Positions 1-5,769 of a stretch of DNA of 6,004 bases are shown here, one piece after another (position 1 is the stretch's first letter; every line of letters starts with the position of its first letter). The notes below the pieces were generated by a model. The model did no database searches, was not told the origin of the DNA, and saw only the letters and a program-made list of their open reading frames with translations. Source of the DNA: Rhodanobacteraceae bacterium (lineage in GTDB: Bacteria; Pseudomonadota; Gammaproteobacteria; Xanthomonadales; Rhodanobacteraceae); assembly GCA_012270595.1 (NCBI GenBank), contig JAAXIA010000093.1, positions 1 through 6,004 of the forward strand, read 5' to 3'. The position numbers were made by a program, and so were the translations under genes.

Positions 1-1519
1 CCTGATGCCGATGGCTGCTCAGTGAAAGCCCTCGATGACAGCCCGGCAGTTTGAGTACCTGAGCGACACGAATCAAATGGTCATGTATGCCGTTCAGTCG
101 TTCGATCCCAGACACGCTGGCACAGGAATGACGATAGGCGATGCCGCCAAGAGTGTCACCAGGGCGCACTGTGTAATGCCGGATTCTGGCATACCGTACA
201 TGCCGTACAGGGAGCACCGGTGCCACAGCGTTGTGCAGATCGCTGGCCAGAATCGGCCACGGTCCATCAACACAACGCAAGGCATAGGTTTTTTCCAGCA
301 GCTTCGGTACCCGCAACACTGTACCGATCGGTTGTCTTTTTTGCACCTTGAGCCGCGGATTTAGGTTACGCAAGGTAAGAAACCATCCATCACGCATACC
401 AGCCGCCTCACCCAGGCACATGGTAAGCTCAGAGATCGACGCTGGGCGCTTGAGTTTGATATATCCCGGTGCGCCATTGATTTTTGGAAAACGCAGGTTA
501 TAACTGTCCGGATGCAGGAATAACCAGGCCGCAGCCAGTACAGCGGGCACGTAAGCACGGGTTTCCTGCGACAGATAGTCGTAGATACGTGGCGCATAGA
601 AACTCCCTGCAGTCGCATGGCCCACCAGGCGCCGCATACGGCCTTCACCAGCATTGTAAGCAGCCAGCGTAAGCTCCAGGTTATCGTTGAATATCTTGAG
701 CTGCTCGTTTAAGTAACGCGCACTAGCACGCGCCGATGCGGAGGGATCAAAACGGGTATCAAAACCGTTAACGCTGCCCAGCCCAAAGCGTAAACCCGTG
801 GCATACATGAATTGGAATGGCCCTGCCGCACCCGAGCGCGACACCACATGCACCTTGCCATAGGATTCCTTGGCCAAAATACCGAACAACAAAGCTTCCG
901 GCAGGTCGTTTTTCTTGTAGTAGGGCCACATTTCATAGCGCATGTACATGTAGTTGATGTAAGCGCTCATCAGTCTTGGGCGCCATTGGGTCAACCACAT
1001 TTCCAGTGCGGCTTTCACTGCACCGTTCATGGCGATCAGGTCGGACAGTTTCTGATCATGCAACAACGTGACGCTGCGCTGCGCCTCAGACAGATTCGCT
1101 ACACCGCCGCCATCTGCCAACGAGCTATCTGTTGATTCGTCACCGCCCTGTTCGGATATTTCGTTATCTCCATCATCAGGTGACTCGGATCCGATAAAGC
1201 TGCCATCCTTCAAGCGTAACAGGTGATCAAACACCGAGAAGAACCGCTGTGGATCGCATCCTTGGGTTTCGTCACAGTGCACAGCAACGTCACGCAGTTG
1301 ATCGAGCGAGCGCTTAAGGGTTTTTTCCGAAGTACCCGTATCGCCTCGACGCGCCTGCTGCAACGCAGTCAAGTAGCCTTCACTGGCCTGGTCCAACTGG
1401 TCATACAGCGATACCGGTGCCTGTGATTTTCTGGTACCGGTAACACAGGCAGCCAGTAACCCCAATACCAGCACAGGAACTGTCAGACGCAAACAGCGCA
1501 CCGCGTTGAAATAGCTCAT
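1..1519 (-). CDS. mltD: MltD-type membrane-bound lytic transglycosylase (C-terminus cut by window edge)
   Basis: This lipoprotein enzyme cleaves the MurNAc-GlcNAc bond of peptidoglycan to give 1,6-anhydro-muropeptides, probably at the inner face of the outer membrane. Seen in the 506 residues present: a signal peptide with lipobox LAAC (Cys25; Val at +2, not the inner-membrane Asp); an N-terminal region of no recognised family; an acidic, Ser/Gly-rich stretch at about 110-140; then an SLT domain at about 195-335. The likely catalytic Glu218 lies in AKESYG, followed by SRSGAAGPFQFM, LAAYNAGEG (285-293) and ETRAYVPAVLAA (319-330). Residues 353-408 resemble the post-catalytic segment of MltD. 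A LysM peptidoglycan-binding domain starts at about 447 (HYTVRPGDTL). The ATG at 1519 is preceded by a GT/G-rich Shine-Dalgarno (minus strand GGGTGGGG, about 1523-1530). E. coli MltD, from memory, has about 450 residues, so this protein is longer, mainly before the SLT domain. No stop codon is in the window. The family is secure; mltD rather than a sister name is likely. Confidence 0.9.
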   Translation of the reverse strand, partial: MSYFNAVRCLRLTVPVLVLGLLAACVTGTRKSQAPVSLYDQLDQASEGYLTALQQARRGDTGTSEKTLKRSLDQLRDVAVHCDETQGCDPQRFFSVFDHLLRLKDGSFIGSESPDDGDNEISEQGGDESTDSSLADGGGVANLSEAQRSVTLLHDQKLSDLIAMNGAVKAALEMWLTQWRPRLMSAYINYMYMRYEMWPYYKKNDLPEALLFGILAKESYGKVHVVSRSGAAGPFQFMYATGLRFGLGSVNGFDTRFDPSASARASARYLNEQLKIFNDNLELTLAAYNAGEGRMRRLVGHATAGSFYAPRIYDYLSQETRAYVPAVLAAAWLFLHPDSYNLRFPKINGAPGYIKLKRPASISELTMCLGEAAGMRDGWFLTLRNLNPRLKVQKRQPIGTVLRVPKLLEKTYALRCVDGPWPILASDLHNAVAPVLPVRHVRYARIRHYTVRPGDTLGGIAYRHSCASVSGIERLNGIHDHLIRVAQVLKLPGCHRGLSLSSHRHQ

Positions 1520-1522
1520 AAG

Positions 1523-1575
1523 CCCCACCCATATTACATTGACCCGCTACCATAACGGACAATGCAGCCGGAACT
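1523..1575 (-). promoter_or_regulatory. Possible promoter and ribosome binding site of mltD
   Basis: Reading the minus strand towards the mltD ATG, TTGAGT is followed after 17-18 bases by TTATGG/TATGGT, a moderate sigma-70-like pair. A separate TAATAT lies closer to the gene. The G-rich run GGGTGGGG ends about four bases before the start codon and would serve as the ribosome binding site. The ribosome site is more convincing than the promoter, which is only a by-eye match. Confidence 0.3.
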
Positions 1576-1613
1576 CAAATAAGCCACACCGTAACCTGTG
1601 AGAAGTCGCTACC

Positions 1614-1698
1614 CGCCGACTTTCGGCGAGATCTTCGATAGCTCCAAGCCTCGAAGCAGACCGTGAGGAAGAAGCCAAGCTACGCATGCTTGCGTAGC
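1614..1698. repeat. Cluster of three stem-loops
   Basis: Three perfect inverted repeats follow each other. CGCCGA/TCGGCG has a 3-base loop (1614-1628). CTTCGA/TCGAAG has a 12-base loop (1633-1656). GCTACGCA/TGCGTAGC has a 4-base loop (1679-1698). The third has an 8-bp stem. In addition TCGCTAC (1606-1612) can pair with GTAGCGA (1694-1700), which would compete with the third hairpin. No T-run directly follows the third hairpin on either strand, so it is not a standard terminator. It could be part of a structured RNA, a 5' leader, or a dispersed palindromic repeat. Confidence 0.5.
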
Positions 1699-1832
1699 GA
1701 GACCGCTGGGTTAGCTTTTATTCAAAATGCCTGGATGAATAGGTAACGCGTGCCCAGCTTAGCAAAAAATAGCGCGCCAGCCCAGGCGCCATGCCCGCCA
1801 TGGTTCAGGTGCATCAAGGAAGCAAAAGGTTT

Positions 1833-1838
1833 TATGAT
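1833..1838 (+). promoter_or_regulatory. Candidate -10 box for glpD
   Basis: TATGAT matches five of six positions of the sigma-70 -10 consensus and lies 38 bases before the glpD start codon. No good -35 box is found at 16-18 bases upstream, so either an activator is needed or this is not the promoter. Confidence 0.3.
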
Positions 1839-1854
1839 GACCCCCCCTGGATCA

Positions 1855-1869
1855 ATAGATAGATAGATA
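1855..1869 (+). repeat. ATAG tetranucleotide repeat just before glpD
   Basis: The sequence ATAGATAGATAGATA contains 3.75 copies of ATAG and ends seven bases before the GTG start of glpD. It fills the place where a Shine-Dalgarno would be expected. A run of seven C (1841-1847) lies just upstream. Copy number this low is only weakly prone to slippage. Confidence 0.85.
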
Positions 1870-1876
1870 ATAAACA

Positions 1877-3382
1877 GTGACTGAAAGCTTTGATCTACTC
1901 GTGGTCGGTGGCGGGATCAACGGCACCAGCATCGCACGCGATGCCGCCGGACGTGGCTTGTCGGTATGCCTGTGCGAGCGTGACGACCTGGCTGCCCACA
2001 CCTCCAGCGCCAGTACCAAACTGATTCATGGGGGCCTACGCTATCTGGAACAATTTGAGTTTGCCATGGTGGGAAAAGCACTGGCTGAACGCGAAGTGAT
2101 GCTGAAAATGGCACCACACATTGTTCGGCCACTAAGCTTCATCCTGCCGCAGCAGTCACATCTAAGACCCACCTGGATGATCCGTGTCGGGTTGTTTCTC
2201 TACGACCACCTGGGGCGTGGCCAACGCACACTACCAAGATCGCAACATGTGAACCTGAGGTGCCACCCGACCGGTTTACCACTACGCGAAGAATTCCGTA
2301 CCGGTTTCACCTACTCAGACGCCTGGGCCGACGATGCGCGCATGGTGATACTAAACGCAATGGACGCCCGCCACCGTGGCGCGCGTATTTTGCCCAGAAC
2401 CGCCTGTACCAGCCTGCGCCGCTGCGCTGACGCCTGGGAGGCGTGTCTGACCTCGTCCACCAGCGTATCGATGACAATACACGCCAAAGCACTGGTCAAT
2501 GCCACAGGACCATGGGCCGTACAGTTCCTCGATACAATTGCACACCTCAAACACAACCGTGGCTTGCGCCTGATTAAAGGTAGCCACATCGTGGTAGCGC
2601 GGCTGTTCGAGCATGATCACGCCTATATTTTCCAGCAACCTGACCGGCGCATCGTGTTCGCCATTCCCTACGAGCACGACTTTACTCTTATCGGCACCAC
2701 TGATCTTGAGTACCATCAAGATCCAGCCAACCCGCACATTAGCAATGAAGAAACGCGCTACCTATGCGAGGCTGTCAACCGTTATTTCCAGCATACGATT
2801 ACTCCCGATGACGTAGTATGGAGCTACAGCGGCGTGCGACCGCTGCTCAATGATGAGGAAAACAACGCCGCCAAGGTCACACGCGACTACCTACTCGAAC
2901 TCGACACCCAGCAAGCTCCGCTACTCAATGTTTTCGGTGGCAAACTGACCACCGCACGCAAGCTGGCCGAGGATGCACTAGATCAGCTGGCCAGTCTGCT
3001 TCCGGTGACATCGGCGGCGTGGTCGCGGCAAGGTCATCCTTTGCCCGGTGGCGATTGTCACGACCTCGCCGCCTACCAGCGCAAATTACAGGAAAAACAT
3101 CCCTACCTGCCCAACGCCATGGCCTGGCGCCTGATCCACAGCTACGGCACACGCGTCATGCAAGTACTAGGCCAGGCGCACGCACTTAAGGATCTGGGCA
3201 AGCATTTTGGGGCCGATCTCTACCAGGCTGAAGTCGATTATCTACGCGAACAGGAATGGGCGGTCAAGGCAGAAGACATCCTCTGGCGCCGCAGCAAACT
3301 CGGTCTGCGGGTAACAGCTAGCGACGAAGCGCGACTGACCAGCTACCTCGTCAATGCCGCACGCAGTTCCGAAACAGCCTGA
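1877..3382 (+). CDS. glpD: Aerobic glycerol-3-phosphate dehydrogenase (FAD, membrane-associated)
   Basis: GlpD oxidises sn-glycerol 3-phosphate to dihydroxyacetone phosphate and passes electrons through FAD to the quinone pool at the inner membrane. The 501 residues equal the E. coli GlpD length as I recall it. Seen: N-terminal Rossmann FAD motif GGGINGT (11-17) with Glu34 at the end of the second strand; TSSASTKLIHGGLRYLE (42-58), the family signature; HLRPTWMIRVGLFLYDHLG (95-113); GSHIVV (235-240); YSGVRPL (317-323); VFGGKLTTARKLAE (352-365); and a C-terminal DAO-type domain with YGTRV and WAVKAEDILWRRSKLG (461-476). Ala360 sits where E. coli has Tyr (TTYRK), from memory. The start is GTG: an in-frame TAA lies two codons upstream and the FAD motif requires nearly the full N-terminus. 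There is no clear Shine-Dalgarno. No glpF, glpK or glpR is adjacent, so the gene stands alone. Confidence 0.98.
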   Translation: MTESFDLLVVGGGINGTSIARDAAGRGLSVCLCERDDLAAHTSSASTKLIHGGLRYLEQFEFAMVGKALAEREVMLKMAPHIVRPLSFILPQQSHLRPTWMIRVGLFLYDHLGRGQRTLPRSQHVNLRCHPTGLPLREEFRTGFTYSDAWADDARMVILNAMDARHRGARILPRTACTSLRRCADAWEACLTSSTSVSMTIHAKALVNATGPWAVQFLDTIAHLKHNRGLRLIKGSHIVVARLFEHDHAYIFQQPDRRIVFAIPYEHDFTLIGTTDLEYHQDPANPHISNEETRYLCEAVNRYFQHTITPDDVVWSYSGVRPLLNDEENNAAKVTRDYLLELDTQQAPLLNVFGGKLTTARKLAEDALDQLASLLPVTSAAWSRQGHPLPGGDCHDLAAYQRKLQEKHPYLPNAMAWRLIHSYGTRVMQVLGQAHALKDLGKHFGADLYQAEVDYLREQEWAVKAEDILWRRSKLGLRVTASDEARLTSYLVNAARSSETA

Positions 3383-3398
3383 TCAAACCCAAGCCTAC

Positions 3399-3481
3399 CT
3401 TAAAATCTGCATAGATAAAATGTGATCCAATCGGCAATTACAAAACCACCCTGCTGGTCTACTTAAGGACGCAGATTTAAG
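3399..3481. repeat. Imperfect inverted repeat downstream of glpD
   Basis: CTTAAAATCTGC (3399-3410) is the inverse of GCAGATTTAAG (3471-3481) apart from one extra A. The arms are 60 bases apart, too far for a typical terminator and without a T-run. They could be the ends of a tiny non-autonomous element or a chance match. The right arm also overlaps a shorter CTTAA/TTAAG pair. Confidence 0.4.
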
Positions 3482-3707
3482 CGATTCTCAGTGACGGGCT
3501 GTTGTGGGCTTTAAGAGGATGCGTTGATTTACTTTTCAGGCTCCAAAAGCCACAAGAACGTCTCAGACATCCAGTCGTTTCAAGTTCAGTGCCAAGCACC
3601 CTGTTGACGTGATGAAAAAAACTACATTTTTCCTGCCCTGCGCTTAAGAGATTCGTTGGTGTGTTTTTCTGGAGTTTCCATGCAAGAAGTTCTTTCACCA
3701 TTTCAAG

Positions 3708-3713
3708 TGAGGA
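3708..3713 (+). promoter_or_regulatory. Ribosome binding site deciding the chitinase start
   Basis: TGAGGA lies six bases before the ATG at 3720, near-ideal spacing. It favours this ATG over the next in-frame ATG two codons later. Confidence 0.75.
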
Positions 3714-3719
3714 TTCCGT

Positions 3720-5012
3720 ATGGTTATGTCGAGTATACCTGCCGAAAAAGCCACCAAAGTGTTTGCTTTATCCGCGCTCATGACGACAGGTTTAGCCATG
3801 ACATCGGCGGTGAACGCGAGCATCAACTGTTCTGCACCATGGACACGCAGCAAAACCTATCAGGAGGGAAATACGGCGAGCAGAAATGGGGTGGAATACA
3901 GAGCCAGATGGCTAAACCGTGATGAGAACGTATCAACACATCACGCCTGGGCACAGGCCTGGATCGCAGAGGGTGCCTGCGAAAACCCGACGACGAGTTC
4001 AAGAGCAGGCGCGAAAGCCCCCCCACCAATCACACCACGCACCTTCGTATTTAGCCCCTACAAAGACGCAACAATCAATCTTTTTAACCGCGATACCTTT
4101 GTGATGGGTACCAAGGTAGCCAAAAAAAAACAACCCCTGGTCGGCAAGAAAGGGGTACTCAAAAGTAAGCTGACAGCGCTGCATACAATCACGCTCGCTT
4201 TTGCGACCGGTACCTGCGAACATGAAAAATGGGGTCGCATTGCAGGAGAGAAGTTTGCGCGGGCAAACATCGGCAAGCTCGAAGCCAACCACATTGATTA
4301 CATCATCGCCACCGGTGGTGCTGTGGGAAGCTTTCGTTGTACCTCTGCTGCGGGTTTGAAAGGCTTTATTAAACGTTACTCCTCAGCAAATCTGATTGGC
4401 CTCGATTTCGATATCGAAAGGGGGCAGTCCGATAGGGATATACAAAATCTGGTGCAGGCAGCCGCAGGGGTACAAAGCGATTACCCGAGTCTGCGGTTTT
4501 CCTTCACGCTCACCACAGACGCCGCCACAGACGGCAGTCACTCTGGGTTAAATGGCACCGGTGATGTCACCGCGAGGGCCATTTTTGACTCGGCATTGAA
4601 AAATTACACAATAAACCTGATGACGATGGACTATACACCCGCGATCAGCCATTGCGCCCTGGGAAACAATGGCCTCTGTGACATGGGAGCATCAGCTATT
4701 CAGGCGGTGGAAAATCTGCGCTACACCTACGGTATTCCCTTCGCAAACATCGCAATCACCCCGATGATTGGGCAAAACGATGAGGCCCGTGACACCCTCA
4801 CCCTGCGCAATGTGGACACCATCGTGGCCTATGCGCGTGCCAATAACCTGGCCGGACTTCATTTCTGGTCTTTCGACCGGGATACCCCATGCACGAAGGA
4901 AACTCCCGAGGGAGTACTCAAGGCATCCCCAACGTGCCACGCTGTAGACGTAAAAGAGCCATTGGCCTACACCAACCGTGTGCTGAAAGATTTAAAACTC
5001 CAAAAGCTCTAG
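3720..5012 (+). CDS. Secreted GH18 chitinase with N-terminal chitin-binding domain
   Basis: This exported enzyme hydrolyses beta-1,4 links in chitin by the substrate-assisted, retaining GH18 mechanism. Seen in 430 residues: a signal peptide (Lys10 and Lys13, hydrophobic core about 14-26, likely cleavage after VNA at 33); a CBM5/12-like module bounded by Cys37 and Cys87, with aromatic residues Trp41, Tyr60, Trp64, Trp77 and Trp81; a Ser/Thr/Pro-rich linker (88-107); and a GH18 barrel from FVFSPYKDATINL (109-121). The active-site strand is GLDFDIE (227-233) with Glu233 the expected proton donor and Asp229/Asp231 its partners. The MTMDY motif (301-305) and GLHFWSFDRDTPC (379-391) supply the substrate-contact Asp304/Tyr305 and Trp383. 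The first Asp of the general DGxDxDxE signature is Ile226, as I believe is normal in this LIGxDFDIE subfamily. All key residues are present, so it is probably active. It is a single-gene unit with its own ribosome site; A9 at 4122-4130 is a slippage-prone spot. Confidence 0.95.
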   Translation: MVMSSIPAEKATKVFALSALMTTGLAMTSAVNASINCSAPWTRSKTYQEGNTASRNGVEYRARWLNRDENVSTHHAWAQAWIAEGACENPTTSSRAGAKAPPPITPRTFVFSPYKDATINLFNRDTFVMGTKVAKKKQPLVGKKGVLKSKLTALHTITLAFATGTCEHEKWGRIAGEKFARANIGKLEANHIDYIIATGGAVGSFRCTSAAGLKGFIKRYSSANLIGLDFDIERGQSDRDIQNLVQAAAGVQSDYPSLRFSFTLTTDAATDGSHSGLNGTGDVTARAIFDSALKNYTINLMTMDYTPAISHCALGNNGLCDMGASAIQAVENLRYTYGIPFANIAITPMIGQNDEARDTLTLRNVDTIVAYARANNLAGLHFWSFDRDTPCTKETPEGVLKASPTCHAVDVKEPLAYTNRVLKDLKLQKL

Positions 5013-5044
5013 CGATCATCGCAGCACCGGGGCGCACGATGATG

Positions 5045-5076
5045 CGGATAAGGAAACATCACCGTTTCCTTATCCG
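5045..5076. terminator. Perfect 13-bp stem-loop between convergent genes
   Basis: CGGATAAGGAAAC (5045-5057) and GTTTCCTTATCCG (5064-5076) are exact inverse complements around a 6-base loop. The hairpin sits 32 bases after the chitinase stop and 35 bases beyond the end of the convergent hydroxylase gene, a natural place for a shared bidirectional terminator. Neither side has the T-run of a classical intrinsic terminator, so it may act as an RNA 3'-end stabiliser or work with Rho. Confidence 0.55.
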
Positions 5077-5111
5077 TGCCGATGGCAAGTCCGTTCAACA
5101 CAGCAAGGCTG

Positions 5112-5732
5112 CTACCGTGATCGCCCGGTGCGCACGTAGCGTGTACCTAGCAGATAATCCCAAAGCGGTGAGGTGACGCCAAAGTTAGTCCCTGGATGGT
5201 GATGATGAATGTGATGGAAAGCAGCCCAACGGCGTAATAAGGGTTGCTTAAAACACACGTGGTGAATAATGAAATGGCTAAGACCATAGGTAACATAGCC
5301 AAAGGTAATGACGCCAGTGAGCAACAACGCGCTACCACCAGGCAAGCAAAGCAGAAAAAGACCAAACAAGCCAAGCAAGATCAACGTGGGCAGAAAGAAC
5401 GGGAGCGCATCATAACCCTGTGGATCGCAATGGTGCTTGCTATGCCCTTCCGCAAATGGCGAAATGCGCGTGTGAAATATCCAGCGATGAAACAGGTATT
5501 CAATGAAACTGAATAAAAAAAGGCCGACGGGCACAAACAACGCTATCGTCAATACACTGCTGTGCTGTACGCCCAGCGCCAACAGGGTGCAACCCAGTGT
5601 AATCTCCAGCATCATCGATAACCAATAGTTGGTACGGGTCGAACACATACGTACGATGGCGTGCACACCAACACGGAACAAGTTTGTTCTGGTGGAAATC
5701 GGCCATTGCATCATTTCACTTTTCCGTCTCAT
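5112..5732 (-). CDS. Fatty acid hydroxylase / sterol desaturase family membrane protein
   Basis: A non-haem di-iron integral membrane enzyme that likely uses O2 to hydroxylate or desaturate a lipid; the substrate cannot be read from sequence. In 206 residues (from the ATG at 5732) the histidine clusters are HRWIFH (82-87, HX4H), HSKHH (97-101, HX2HH), HFIIHH (153-158) and HHIHHHH (173-179), followed by the family's typical NFGVTSPLWDYLLGT (183-197). Likely membrane segments are at about 41-57, 60-80, 111-131 and 134-156. There is no fused cytochrome b5 domain, so electrons must come from a separate partner. The start is uncertain: the ATG at 5732 lacks a ribosome site; the double ATG at 5714/5711 and a TTG at 5747 are alternatives. 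All His motifs lie downstream, so function is not affected. The gene converges with the chitinase; no sign of an operon. Confidence 0.88.
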   Translation of the reverse strand: MRRKSEMMQWPISTRTNLFRVGVHAIVRMCSTRTNYWLSMMLEITLGCTLLALGVQHSSVLTIALFVPVGLFLFSFIEYLFHRWIFHTRISPFAEGHSKHHCDPQGYDALPFFLPTLILLGLFGLFLLCLPGGSALLLTGVITFGYVTYGLSHFIIHHVCFKQPLLRRWAAFHHIHHHHPGTNFGVTSPLWDYLLGTRYVRTGRSR

Positions 5733-5769
5733 CAAAGTGGATAACAAGATAGCTGCCTGACCTGTACAA
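5716..5769 (-). CDS. Possible 17-residue leader peptide upstream of the hydroxylase gene
   Basis: On the minus strand a strong Shine-Dalgarno AGGAG (5775-5779) lies five bases before a TTG that opens a 17-codon frame, MYRSGSYLVIHFDETEK. Its TGA ends one base before the ATG ATG pair at 5714 in the hydroxylase frame, an arrangement that would suit translational coupling. There is no homology to support it, and TTG is a rare start. Alternatively the Shine-Dalgarno is fortuitous, or a one-base error hides a longer hydroxylase N-terminus. Confidence 0.25.
   Translation of the reverse strand: MYRSGSYLVIHFDETEK

Larger units (their letters stand above)
1520..1876. other. Divergent intergenic region between mltD and glpD
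   Basis: These 357 bases separate two divergently transcribed genes and contain no open frame with recognisable coding character. They hold three stem-loops in a row (1614-1698), then an AT-richer stretch, a TATGAT hexamer, a run of seven C and an ATAG repeat leading into the glpD start. Both genes must draw their upstream signals from here. The length leaves room for a small RNA, but none is recognised. Confidence 0.7.
3383..3719. other. Intergenic region between glpD and the chitinase gene
   Basis: These 337 bases contain no supported gene. An imperfect inverted repeat lies at 3399-3481. TTGACG at 3604-3609 resembles a -35 box, followed by an AT-rich stretch (TACATTTTT, 3623-3631), but no well-spaced -10 hexamer is clear. 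A good Shine-Dalgarno sits at the right end. No convincing terminator for glpD was found. A 74-codon minus-strand open frame crosses the right part but resembles no family I know. Confidence 0.6.

Noticed and set aside
361..936. Medium-length minus-strand frames within the lytic transglycosylase
   Set aside because: They are out of frame with the continuous 506-codon SLT/LysM protein and have no family resemblance.
3417..3438. CRP-like site AAATGTGATC
   Set aside because: The left half matches the CRP consensus well but the right half does not, and it is about 280 bases from the chitinase start.
3477..3701. Minus-strand 74-codon open frame in the chitinase upstream region
   Set aside because: It lacks a ribosome site, matches no family I recognise and overlaps the presumed chitinase control region. 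Its Lys/Ser-rich C-terminus vaguely suggests a transposase remnant, but not enough to call.
3656..3922. 88-codon plus-strand frame overlapping the chitinase start
   Set aside because: It uses a TTG start in another frame of the chitinase gene, whose frame is strongly supported by homology.
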